DNA of 49,896 nucleotides from Erysipelotrichaceae bacterium. Its GTDB lineage: Bacteria > Bacillota_I > Bacilli_A > Erysipelotrichales > Erysipelotrichaceae. The translations under genes and the position numbers were made by a program. The notes beneath the pieces were generated by a model, which was not told the DNA's origin, did no database searches, and was given only the letters and a program-made list of their open reading frames with translations. The stretch covers positions 1-49,896 of the forward strand of contig SVBN01000016.1 in the NCBI GenBank assembly GCA_015058875.1, read 5' to 3'. Shown one piece after another: positions 17,159-24,847 of this stretch. Numbering within the stretch: the first letter of the stretch is position 1; each line of letters starts with the position of its first letter.

Positions 17159-17805
17159 AATACCGTCTTGCGGTATTCGACATGGACGGCACAATCCTGT
17201 ATACGCTGCAGGATATTGTCGACTCCACCAACCATATCCTGCGCTCGTTCGGCATGCCGGAGAAGACACTGGAACAGATGCGTTCCTATATCGGCAACGG
17301 CATCATGCGGGAGATTGAATGCAGTGTTCCGGAGGGAACTTCCGCCGAAGTCATCCGTCAGGTACATGATGCATTCCTGCCGTATTACGGAGAACACTGC
17401 AATGATACAACCAGACCGTATGACGGAATTCTTTCCTTGATGCAGGACCTGCGCAGCGCCGGCATGAAAACAGCGGTTGTTTCGAATAAAGGTGATTTCG
17501 CGGTACAGGAGCTGATCCGCAGGTATTTCTCAGAGGTCTGTGATATGGGACTCGGTGAAAAAGAAGGGATCCGCAGGAAACCGGATCCGGATATGACGGA
17601 TGCTGTACTTGAATTCTTCGGGATTTCCAGAGACGAAGCGGTATATATCGGTGATTCCGAGGTGGACATCGAAACTGCCCGGAACAGCGGACTGGACTGC
17701 ATCTGCGTGACATGGGGATACCGGGATGAGGATTTCCTTATCGCAAAGGGTGCGGAACTCATTGCGCATACTCCTCAGGAACTGAAACAGATCCTTCTCG
17801 GATGA
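17155..17805 (+). CDS. HAD-family phosphatase (phosphoglycolate phosphatase-like)
   Basis: The 216-residue HAD subfamily IA protein has motif I DMDGT (Asp9, Asp11), motif II VVSNK near 105, motif III RKPDP near 142 and motif IV GDSEVD near 162. The helical cap between residues 15 and 85 resembles Gph/PGP phosphatases. It probably dephosphorylates a small sugar phosphate or phosphoglycolate-type metabolite in the cytoplasm. Its coupling to the PhnO-like gene suggests one pathway, possibly handling phosphorylated or phosphonate amines, but this is inference. Confidence 0.8.
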   Translation: MKYRLAVFDMDGTILYTLQDIVDSTNHILRSFGMPEKTLEQMRSYIGNGIMREIECSVPEGTSAEVIRQVHDAFLPYYGEHCNDTTRPYDGILSLMQDLRSAGMKTAVVSNKGDFAVQELIRRYFSEVCDMGLGEKEGIRRKPDPDMTDAVLEFFGISRDEAVYIGDSEVDIETARNSGLDCICVTWGYRDEDFLIAKGAELIAHTPQELKQILLG

Positions 17806-17893
17806 GAAATGTGAAAATTCCGGATGAAAACGTAAAAAGCATTTTCTGATTGGAAAACATATGAACTGACGGGAATGAAAAGAAAAACTAATG

Positions 17894-17924
17894 AAAGTAC
17901 GTTGCAATTGCAATGTACTTTTTT
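17894..17924. terminator. Long palindrome: terminator, perhaps also operator
   Basis: AAAGTAC-G-TTGCAA is followed directly by its inverted copy TTGCAA-T-GTACTTT, then more T. It can terminate the HAD transcript. Its right arm reaches the region where a -35 box for the next operon (TATAGT -10 at 17937-17942) would lie, so a repressor-binding role is also possible. Confidence 0.6.
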
Positions 17925-17972
17925 CCTCCGGACAGTTATAGTATCCCTCGTGCAAAGAGAGGAAAGAAATAT

Positions 17973-19031
17973 ATGCATATGAAAAAACTGATCAGCGTAT
18001 TCGCTGCAGCCGCCATGGGACTTTCCCTTGCAGGATGCTCTTCGCAGCCTGCGGCGGATGAAAAAACACCTGAACCTCAGGTAACTGCTTCCGCAGAACC
18101 GGAAACAACACCGGAGCCTGCGGCAGTCGAAGATACGACCGAAATCAATATCGGCGTACTCAAGGGCCCGACAGGCATGGGTGCTGTCGGACTGATGAAC
18201 GATTCCGATAACGGCGTATATCCGTATTATCACTTCAGCCTGATTCCGGAAGTGACCGATGTTGTCGCAAGACTTTCCAACGGTGAACTGGATATGGGCG
18301 CTCTGCCGACAAACGTTGCGGCAAACCTGTATGCAAAGACAAACGGCAATGTGGAAATTATCGCAATCAACTGCCTCGGTGTGCTGTACATTCTGGAAAA
18401 CGGCGATACTGTTCATTCCGTTGAGGATCTCAAAGGCCGTACCATTTACTGCAACGGCAAGGGTTCCAACCCGGAATATATGATCAACTATGTTCTGAAG
18501 CAGCACGGTCTGACACCTGGTGAGGATGTCGATGTCCAGTTCGCAGATGCTTCCGAGATCTCCACAAAGATGATCACGGGCGATATCGACCTGTGCATGC
18601 TGCCGGTACCGGCTGTCACAACTATCCTGATGAAGAACGAAAGTGTCCGCAAGGCACTCGATATGACCGATGAATATGCAGCTGCAGCCAATGACGGAAG
18701 CGTTCTGACCATGGGCTGCCTGGCCGCAAGAAAAGAATTCATCGAAGAACATCCGGAAGCTGTCAATCAGTTCCTGGCAAACTATGCCGCAAGCGTGGAA
18801 ACAGTACTGGGCGACCTGGATGCTTCCGCTGAACTTGTCGCAAAGTATGAAATCACCGGCAACGCGCAGGTCGCAAAGGCAGCTCTGCCGGATGCAAGCA
18901 TTGTCTGCATCACCGGCGCAGATCTGAAGCCTGCTCTGGAAGGATATTTCCAGGTGCTGTTTGATGCGGAACCGTCATCCGTCGGCGGCGCTATGCCCGG
19001 CGATGACTTCTACTATGTTCCGGCGGAATAA
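17973..19031 (+). CDS. ABC substrate-binding lipoprotein of the nitrogenase-like operon
   Basis: The 352-residue lipoprotein (signal peptide, lipobox LAGC with Cys22, then a Pro/Glu/Thr-rich linker) has the two-lobe layout of SsuA/TauA/ThiY-like binding proteins: INIGVLKGPTG at the first strand and a DLKGRTIYCNGKGSNPEY hinge segment. It captures a small molecule outside the membrane for the permease and ATPase encoded next. The ATG at 17973 follows AGAGGAAAG; 17979 is possible. It is the first gene of a tight operon running to 23291. The ligand is not evident; the family includes organosulfur and pyrimidine-type binders. Confidence 0.85.
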   Translation: MHMKKLISVFAAAAMGLSLAGCSSQPAADEKTPEPQVTASAEPETTPEPAAVEDTTEINIGVLKGPTGMGAVGLMNDSDNGVYPYYHFSLIPEVTDVVARLSNGELDMGALPTNVAANLYAKTNGNVEIIAINCLGVLYILENGDTVHSVEDLKGRTIYCNGKGSNPEYMINYVLKQHGLTPGEDVDVQFADASEISTKMITGDIDLCMLPVPAVTTILMKNESVRKALDMTDEYAAAANDGSVLTMGCLAARKEFIEEHPEAVNQFLANYAASVETVLGDLDASAELVAKYEITGNAQVAKAALPDASIVCITGADLKPALEGYFQVLFDAEPSSVGGAMPGDDFYYVPAE

Positions 19032-19770
19032 ATTTCTGACCGGTATAACTGTATTCATCTTCTGGCTCGGTGTCTGGGCAATTGCTGCAAAGGCGGTGGA
19101 TCAGGAACTCCTGATCCCTGCGCCGGTGGCAGTTGCCCTGCACCTTTATCGTATTATGACCTCCGGAACCTTCCTGCAGGTTGTCAGCACATCGCTGCTG
19201 CGCGTACTGGGAGGGTTTGTCTGCGGATGCATGTGCGGTGTCGTGCTGGCGGTTGTGTGCAGTCTGTCGCCGGTGCTGAATGCGCTGCTGTATCCGGCAG
19301 TGCGGATTATCAGTTCGATTCCGGTCACAAGCTTTATCATTCTGGTCATGCTGTGGCTGAAATATACCTATGTGCCGGTATTTATTGCGGCACTGCTTGT
19401 AACACCGATTGTTTTCGGAAATGTCAGAACAGGCATTCAGGAAACCGACCCGCTTCTTCTGGAAGTGGCGAAGATCTACCGCTTTTCACGGACAAAGACA
19501 TTGATGAAGGTATATGTTCCTTCCGTCATGCCTTATTTTTATTCCGGGGCGCTGACGTCTCTCGGACTGGCATGGAAGGCGGGCATTGCCGCGGAAGTTC
19601 TGGCACTGCCGAAAAATGCAATCGGCAGCGGCATGTATTACTCAAAACTGTACCTGGAAACAGCGGATCTGTTTGCCTGGACAGTTGTCGTTGTTGCTTT
19701 CAGTTTCTTTTTTGAAAAACTCATGCAGTATTTCATGAAGAAGCGGAAGGAACAGGAGGACGGGAAATGA
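19015..19770 (+). CDS. ABC transporter permease (SsuC/TauC type)
   Basis: The roughly 251-residue permease has six hydrophobic segments and the cytoplasmic coupling-helix region (EVAKIYRFSRTKTLMKVYVP) that contacts the ATPase, as in the SsuC/TauC family. The ATG at 19015 lies inside the end of the lipoprotein gene (17-base overlap) without a strong ribosome site, suggesting coupled translation; 19003 is an alternative. With the neighbours it completes an importer. Confidence 0.85.
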   Translation: MFRRNKFLTGITVFIFWLGVWAIAAKAVDQELLIPAPVAVALHLYRIMTSGTFLQVVSTSLLRVLGGFVCGCMCGVVLAVVCSLSPVLNALLYPAVRIISSIPVTSFIILVMLWLKYTYVPVFIAALLVTPIVFGNVRTGIQETDPLLLEVAKIYRFSRTKTLMKVYVPSVMPYFYSGALTSLGLAWKAGIAAEVLALPKNAIGSGMYYSKLYLETADLFAWTVVVVAFSFFFEKLMQYFMKKRKEQEDGK

Positions 19771-20321
19771 AAGTCAGATCTCTTGTTGTCAGATATGATG
19801 AAAAGCTTGTCCTTGATCATTTCTCGGCGGATTTCAGCGACGGCATTACCTGCATTGTCGGACCGAGCGGTTACGGGAAAACCACGCTGCTCAACGTGAT
19901 TGCCGGACTGATCGTACCGGAAAGCGGAACGATTGAGGATAAGCCTGAGCGCATCTGCATGATGTTTCAGGAGGACCGGCTGTTTCCGTGGATGAGCGCA
20001 CTGGAGAATATCACCGTTGTCTGTGACGATGAAGAAAAAGCCCGTCGTTATCTGCGGGCGGTGGAACTCGGAAATGAAGAAAACAGCATGCCCCGTGAAC
20101 TATCCGGCGGCATGAAGCGCAGAGTGGCTCTGGCAAGGGCACTTGCATTTGACTGTGACATGCTTTTGATGGATGAACCGTTCAAGGGCATGGATCTGCC
20201 GCTGGTGGAACGTCTTGTTCCGCTGATCAGAGAAAAGAAGATACCTGTGATCCTGTCAACGCATTCCCCCGAAGAACAGGCAATCATCGGGGGAGAAATA
20301 CTGGAGATGGATAAACTGTGA
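19767..20321 (+). CDS. Compact ABC importer ATPase (SsuB/TauB-like)
   Basis: At 184 residues it is about 50-70 residues shorter than usual SsuB/TauB ATPases but keeps every core motif: Walker [10 protein letters not shown] (32-40), Q-loop MFQED, signature LSGGMKRR (112-119), Walker B LLMDEP (133-138) and a switch histidine in STHSPEE. The missing part is C-terminal and between strands. It overlaps the permease by 4 bases and the NifH-like gene by 4 bases. The direct coupling of import to the reductase genes is the main clue to the operon's role. Confidence 0.88.
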   Translation: MKVRSLVVRYDEKLVLDHFSADFSDGITCIVGPSGYGKTTLLNVIAGLIVPESGTIEDKPERICMMFQEDRLFPWMSALENITVVCDDEEKARRYLRAVELGNEENSMPRELSGGMKRRVALARALAFDCDMLLMDEPFKGMDLPLVERLVPLIREKKIPVILSTHSPEEQAIIGGEILEMDKL

Positions 20322-21073
20322 TCAAAATAGCATTGTACGGAAAGGGCGGCATCGGAAAATCGACGACCGCTTCAAATCTCAGCATGGCTCTGAGTGAAAT
20401 GGGATATAAGGTCATGCAGGTCGGCTGTGATCCCAAAGCCGACTCCACCGGCGCATTGTGCGGCGGCAGGAAAATCACGACGGTACTCGATGCCATCCGC
20501 AAGAAGGGAAATGATGTCATGCTGGAAGACATTGTGACCATCGGCGACGGCGGTGTTATCTGCATTGAGGCAGGCGGTCCGACACCCGGAGTGGGCTGTG
20601 CCGGCAGAGGTATTATCACCGCGTTTGAAAAGATGGAGAAGCTCGGTGCATTTGATGTATATCAGCCGGATATCGTCATTTATGACGTGCTCGGCGATGT
20701 GGTGTGCGGCGGCTTTGCGATGCCGATCCGGAACGGATATGCCCGGAATGTCTTCGTCGTGACCTCGGGAGAAAAGATGGCGATGTATGCGGCCGGCAAC
20801 ATCGCCCTGGCCGTCGATAACTTCAGAGCAAGGGGATATGCCCGGATGCGGGGAATTCTCCTGAACTGCAGAAATGTGGAAAATGAAACGGAGACCGTTG
20901 AAAAGTTTGCGGATTCCATTGAAACAAAGATCGTGCATATCATACCCAGGGACGGCATTGTCCAGCAGGCGGAGGATCTGGGAAAAACGGTGGTGGCCGC
21001 ATTCCCGGAAAGCCCGATGGCGGAGGTATACCGCAGGATGGCGGAGGATGTCCTCAGGGAGTGTGAAGAATGA
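20318..21073 (+). CDS. NifH/BchL-type iron protein (nitrogenase-like reductase component 2)
   Basis: The 251-residue protein keeps the features of the NifH family: P-loop GKGGIGKST (8-16), the DPKADST switch I, cluster cysteines Cys94 in GVGCAGRG and Cys130 in [11 protein letters not shown], and Arg97 at the regulatory position. Such proteins form a homodimer with one [4Fe-4S] cluster and pass electrons to component 1 with ATP hydrolysis. It starts with GTG overlapping the ABC ATPase by 4 bases. The C-terminal extension of true NifH is short here. With the next two genes it should form a nitrogenase-like reductase, not a dinitrogen-fixing enzyme. Confidence 0.92.
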   Translation: MIKIALYGKGGIGKSTTASNLSMALSEMGYKVMQVGCDPKADSTGALCGGRKITTVLDAIRKKGNDVMLEDIVTIGDGGVICIEAGGPTPGVGCAGRGIITAFEKMEKLGAFDVYQPDIVIYDVLGDVVCGGFAMPIRNGYARNVFVVTSGEKMAMYAAGNIALAVDNFRARGYARMRGILLNCRNVENETETVEKFADSIETKIVHIIPRDGIVQQAEDLGKTVVAAFPESPMAEVYRRMAEDVLRECEE

Positions 21074-22281
21074 TTGCCGATCAGACAAACGGACTTCCCC
21101 GCTACTGCCACCCGTATCACGGCGGCTGGGATGTCGCACGGATTGCGCTGGATATTCCGGAGAGCCGGATCCTGTTCGTATGTCCCGTTTCCTGTGCCAG
21201 AATCATCTGTCTCAATGCCGTGAAATACGGCTATAAGGACAGGATCGATGTGCTGGCACTGAGCGAGGATGATATCGTCTCGGGAAATTATGAGGAAAAG
21301 ACCATTGAGGCAGCCTGCTGCGTGCTGGATCATCAGAAGCAGCTTCCGAAAGCCCTGATCCTGTATGTCAGCTGCATTGATGCGATGCTCGGCAATGACC
21401 ATTCCTTCCAGACCCGGGAAATCATGGACCGCTATCCCGGAGTGAACTGCTTTGTGCTGAAGATGTGTCCGATTACCCGATACAGCGGAGATCTGCCGCT
21501 GGTGGCCCTCCAGCATGATATGTATGCGCCGCTGGAAAAAGAAAGGATCCCGCATGAAAAGACAGTGACTTTTATCGGATCCAATATTGCGTATGACCGG
21601 GAAAATGAACTTGTCCGGCTGATTGAGGACAGCGGATACCGTGCTCTGCATATCCAGGCCTCAAGCAGCTATGAAGATTATCTGGCAGTCAGAGGCAGCG
21701 CCCTGAATCTCTGTCTGATGCCGTTCGGCAAAAGCGCATGCGAGATGCTGAAGGAACGGTATGATACCCCGTTTATCCCTTATTTCGCAAGGTATGATTT
21801 CGCTTCGGTCCGCAGTACGATGAACGCGGTATGCGCAGCATTGAATCTGCCTCTTCCCGATATGAATGCTCTGGAGCGGGAGACTGAGCGGATATTGAAG
21901 GAAACGGCGGATTATATCGGGGATACGGAGCTGGTCATTGACGGAATTGCGACGCTGTTTCCTGATGCGCTCAGAAATACGCTGGAATCCTGCGGCTTCC
22001 GCGTTCGCCGGGTTTACTCGGACAGTGTGAACCGCGTCAGTCCGGATATTGACAGCGGTGAAGTGACGGTCCCGCTGAAGCGTTCCTATCAGGCCGATGA
22101 GAATGTCATCGCTGTAGGAATGGTGTCTGCGTCCTTTGAAGGAGCGGACAGGGCGGTTGATATTTTCTATGACAACGGCTGGTGGGGACATGACGGACTC
22201 CGGAAGATCGCTGCGGAAATCCGGAAAGCATATGATCACCCGCGCAGCGGGGAAGAGATCCGTGAGGAGGCGAGACGATGA
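21070..22281 (+). CDS. Nitrogenase component 1-like subunit (NifD/BchN-like)
   Basis: The 403-residue protein has the cysteine layout of component 1: Cys13 ([11 protein letters not shown]), Cys38/Cys42 (CPVSCAR) and Cys102 ([11 protein letters not shown]), spaced much like the three NifD cluster ligands. The region matching NifD's FeMo-cofactor cysteine (the NLIHCYRS stretch) reads [12 protein letters not shown], so that ligand is shifted or lost. Length is near the BchN/CfbD size and below NifD. It likely binds the electron-accepting cluster and part of the substrate pocket. ATGA overlaps on both sides couple it to its neighbours. Confidence 0.82.
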   Translation: MIADQTNGLPRYCHPYHGGWDVARIALDIPESRILFVCPVSCARIICLNAVKYGYKDRIDVLALSEDDIVSGNYEEKTIEAACCVLDHQKQLPKALILYVSCIDAMLGNDHSFQTREIMDRYPGVNCFVLKMCPITRYSGDLPLVALQHDMYAPLEKERIPHEKTVTFIGSNIAYDRENELVRLIEDSGYRALHIQASSSYEDYLAVRGSALNLCLMPFGKSACEMLKERYDTPFIPYFARYDFASVRSTMNAVCAALNLPLPDMNALERETERILKETADYIGDTELVIDGIATLFPDALRNTLESCGFRVRRVYSDSVNRVSPDIDSGEVTVPLKRSYQADENVIAVGMVSASFEGADRAVDIFYDNGWWGHDGLRKIAAEIRKAYDHPRSGEEIREEARR

Positions 22282-23291
22282 AGGATCTGTATCTGACACT
22301 GCCTCCGTTTGCGCCGGACTACGGAGGGGCATGTGAAGTGATGTATGAGCTCGGCGGTCTGGTACTGATCCATGATGCCTCGGGCTGTACGGTCAACTAT
22401 GTTTCCTTTGATGAGCCGAGGTGGCATAAGTCAGGCGGCATGGTCTATTCCAGCGGACTGACGGAAATCGATGCAGTGATGGGAAATGACGATGTGCTGA
22501 TTGACAAGGCTCTGAAAGCCGCTGAACTGCTGCATCCGTCCTTTATTGCCGTTGTCGGAAGTTCCGTGCCGATGATCGTCGGTACGGACTTTGCGGGCAT
22601 TGCGGCGGAGATGGAAGAGCGGAGCGGAATTCCGTGCTTCGGCTTTGATGCCAACGGGATTCACAGCTATATTTACGGTGCTTCCCAGGCACTGGAAGCA
22701 TTCGTGCGCAGATTTGCCGGAGAAAAGACGGAAAGCCGGGGAACGCTGGTGCTCGGACTTCTGCCGATGGATGATGCGGATCTGAATGCTTCGCAGCGCA
22801 TGATGAACCTGTTTGATGACAGAAGGGCAGTGCTTTCCATGAACTGCAGTCTGGATGATTTCCGGAATGCACAGAATGCGGAAAAGTGCGCGGTTGTCTC
22901 TTCGGCAGGACTGAAAGCAGCTGAATACCTGAAACAGACATACGGGATTCCGTATGAGACCGGTCTGCCGCTGAAGCCGTGTCATAAAGCCCACGGTTCG
23001 CTTCTGGTGATCGGCGAGGATATCCGTGCACATTCCCTGGCGCAGGCGCTCGGGAATGCCGACGGACTGGATCTGTTCTCCCCGGAAGGCTTATGCCGTT
23101 ATCACACGGTCGATGAGGATGAGATTGCGGGCATTATCTCCGGATATGAAAATGTGATAGCCGATCCGTGCTTTGCACCGATGGTGAAGGGAAACTTCAT
23201 CCCGATGCCGACGGTCTCCGTATCCGGCGGAATCTTCCGGGAAACGGTATCCGTGACGGATACGGAAGCGGTTGCGGCAATGCTGATATGA
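22278..23291 (+). CDS. Nitrogenase component 1-like subunit (NifK/BchB-like), shortened
   Basis: The 337-residue protein shows component 1 features: Cys19 in GGACEV, Cys37 in HDASGCTVNY, the SSGLTEIDAVMGNDD segment that follows it in NifK/NifE, and a GIPxxxGLP motif near 220. The third ligand position (STCMAEVIGDD in NifK) reads GSSVPMIVGTD, a serine where cysteine is expected. It is well below NifK length. It presumably forms a heterotetramer with the preceding subunit, the cluster being held by three cysteines from that subunit and two here. Last gene of the operon. Confidence 0.8.
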   Translation: MKDLYLTLPPFAPDYGGACEVMYELGGLVLIHDASGCTVNYVSFDEPRWHKSGGMVYSSGLTEIDAVMGNDDVLIDKALKAAELLHPSFIAVVGSSVPMIVGTDFAGIAAEMEERSGIPCFGFDANGIHSYIYGASQALEAFVRRFAGEKTESRGTLVLGLLPMDDADLNASQRMMNLFDDRRAVLSMNCSLDDFRNAQNAEKCAVVSSAGLKAAEYLKQTYGIPYETGLPLKPCHKAHGSLLVIGEDIRAHSLAQALGNADGLDLFSPEGLCRYHTVDEDEIAGIISGYENVIADPCFAPMVKGNFIPMPTVSVSGGIFRETVSVTDTEAVAAMLI

Positions 23292-23318
23292 AAGATCCTG
23301 AAAAGGGATCTTTTTTTT
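23291..23318 (+). terminator. Rho-independent terminator of the nitrogenase-like operon
   Basis: AAAGATCC (23291-23298) pairs with GGATCTTT (23306-23313), followed by T. It begins at the last base of the stop codon. Confidence 0.85.
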
Positions 23319-23360
23319 ACGAAGCATTAATTTGTTTTTTGTTCCCTGAGCGGATTTTCC

Positions 23361-23374
23361 TGGAAACGTTTACA
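23361..23374. promoter_or_regulatory. cre-like catabolite-responsive element
   Basis: TGGAAACGTTTACA matches the relaxed cre consensus TGNAANCGNWNNCW at every position and differs from the strict form at one. It lies upstream of the -35 box, a placement usually linked to CcpA activation rather than repression. Confidence 0.45.
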
Positions 23375-23381
23375 TTTTTTC

Positions 23382-23409
23382 TTGTGATTTCAGTCACAGG
23401 TGCTACAAT
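23382..23409 (+). promoter_or_regulatory. Extended -10 promoter of the second ABC importer
   Basis: TTGTGA (23382-23387), a 16-base spacer and TACAAT (23404-23409) preceded by TGC form a good promoter 47 bases before the start codon. Confidence 0.65.
23383..23398. promoter_or_regulatory. CRP/FNR-family binding palindrome
   Basis: TGTGA-TTTCAG-TCACA is a perfect match to the TGTGA-N6-TCACA site of Crp/Fnr-family regulators. It overlaps the -35 box, so binding would be expected to repress. No Crp/Fnr gene is in the window. Confidence 0.55.
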
Positions 23410-23456
23410 AGGATTATACAAAGCCCTTGGAGGGTTTAGAGAGGAAAGAAAATATC

Positions 23457-24731
23457 ATGAAACGTACATGGAAGAAGCTTTTGGCTTTGGTGCTTGTGCC
23501 GACACTGGCGGCATGCTCCGGCGGCGGATCTTCATCCGGCGGAGGAAATGAAGGCGGCGGTGCTGCACCGGCTGATGCGGCTCAGGAAGAAAAGGATTAT
23601 TCCGGCTACACGATCCGCATTTATTCCAATTCGAACTCGACAGAACGCACAACCTGGCTGATCAATGAAGCCAAGGATGCGGGATTCACGATTTCCATCG
23701 ATGATAACTCCGTTATCTCCGGTGACACGGCTGCCGTACAGGCCGCAAACGAAAAGAAAGACGGCGACCTGATCTTCGGTCTGAACGAAACAAGATGGGG
23801 CCAGATCGTAGACGGAACCTATGAGAACCTGAAGCTTGTCGACTGGACACCGTCATGGGCAGACCAGGTCGGCGAATACAAGTATGACGGCAAGGCATAC
23901 GGTATTGTTATTCAGAACGTTCTGATGCTGTACCGTAACGATGAATTCGGAACGAACGGCGAAGAACTCCATTTCGATCACTGGGCTGATGTCATCAATT
24001 CGGGCTACAAGTGGTACCGTCAGAACAAGATCGGCGGAACAACCAACGCGAACATCAACTCCGCAATGCTGTATGCATTTACCGATCCGGCATCTCCGGC
24101 AGGCGGAATCAGCGTTGACGGCTGGAAGGCACTGTGGAAGTTCTGTGCCGAAGGCGTATCCGGCGGCGATGATTACAAATACGGATTTGATCCTCTGAAC
24201 AAGGGCGAAGTTGCCGTATCGGAATTCTACTCCTCTGCTCTTTACGGAAAGATCGACGCCGCGGCGGAAGGTTCCGATCATCCTCTGAAGGGCGCGCTGG
24301 AACCCGAGAACTGGGCGCTTGCGGATATCAAGGACGGTACTTATTACATTGCCGAATATATCGGTATCCTTGACCGTGCCGGCAGAAGCGAAGAAGAAAC
24401 AGAAGCTGTAAAGGCATTCTGCGAATGGTTCGGCTCCGCTGAAGTACAGGCGGCCTGGGCTGAGGAATTCGACTCCTTCCCGTGCAATAAGGAAGCTGCT
24501 GCACTGGTTTACGGGGATGACATTCCGTCCATCTATCTGATTCCGAACTTTGCCCTGACAACCGTTCCCGGCACAGATATGACCTATGCGGCTTATGTCG
24601 CTGCGCACAGTGCCGAATGGACCAACATTATGACAAACCTCGGCTTCTACTGGGCAGATCAGGCTGACGCAAAACCGGAGCCTGACTGGGATAACCTTGA
24701 CTGGTCAACTCTGACGCAGGCAGCGAACTGA
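23457..24731 (+). CDS. ABC substrate-binding lipoprotein (spermidine/iron/phosphonate class)
   Basis: The 424-residue lipoprotein (lipobox LAAC, Cys20, followed by a Gly/Ser linker) has the fold pattern of family 1 extracellular binding proteins such as PotD, FbpA and PhnS: an IRIYSNSN first strand, a GDLIFGLNET segment, and a late ADIKDGTYY crossover. It binds a solute for the ATPase and fused permease that follow. The ATG has GAGAGGAAAG upstream. Candidates are ferric iron, an aminophosphonate or a polyamine; the sequence does not decide. Confidence 0.82.
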   Translation: MKRTWKKLLALVLVPTLAACSGGGSSSGGGNEGGGAAPADAAQEEKDYSGYTIRIYSNSNSTERTTWLINEAKDAGFTISIDDNSVISGDTAAVQAANEKKDGDLIFGLNETRWGQIVDGTYENLKLVDWTPSWADQVGEYKYDGKAYGIVIQNVLMLYRNDEFGTNGEELHFDHWADVINSGYKWYRQNKIGGTTNANINSAMLYAFTDPASPAGGISVDGWKALWKFCAEGVSGGDDYKYGFDPLNKGEVAVSEFYSSALYGKIDAAAEGSDHPLKGALEPENWALADIKDGTYYIAEYIGILDRAGRSEEETEAVKAFCEWFGSAEVQAAWAEEFDSFPCNKEAAALVYGDDIPSIYLIPNFALTTVPGTDMTYAAYVAAHSAEWTNIMTNLGFYWADQADAKPEPDWDNLDWSTLTQAAN

Positions 24732-24762
24732 TTGTCATACTTCTTACATCTTCATCTTTTTG

Positions 24763-24799
24763 AAAAAGGGCGGGTCGGCGTATCGGCCTGCCCTTTGTC
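24763..24799 (+). terminator. Intra-operon attenuator hairpin
   Basis: AAAGGGCGGG (24765-24774) pairs with CCTGCCCTTT (24787-24796), one G-T pair, followed by only a short T stretch. It sits between the lipoprotein and ATPase genes, where partial termination would leave excess binding protein. Confidence 0.55.
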
Positions 24800-24847
24800 C
24801 GATATATGCATACACAGTCAGAAACAGGAAAGAGGGGAACTGAACAT

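Noticed and set aside
17822..17836. Second cre box (TGAAAACGTAAAAA)
   Set aside because: The conserved CA end of the site is missing, so only one half fits.
20318..23291. True dinitrogen-fixing nitrogenase (nifHDK)
   Set aside because: The component-1-like subunits are short, the FeMo-cofactor cysteine is not conserved, one cluster cysteine is a serine, and no nifB/E/N genes are present.
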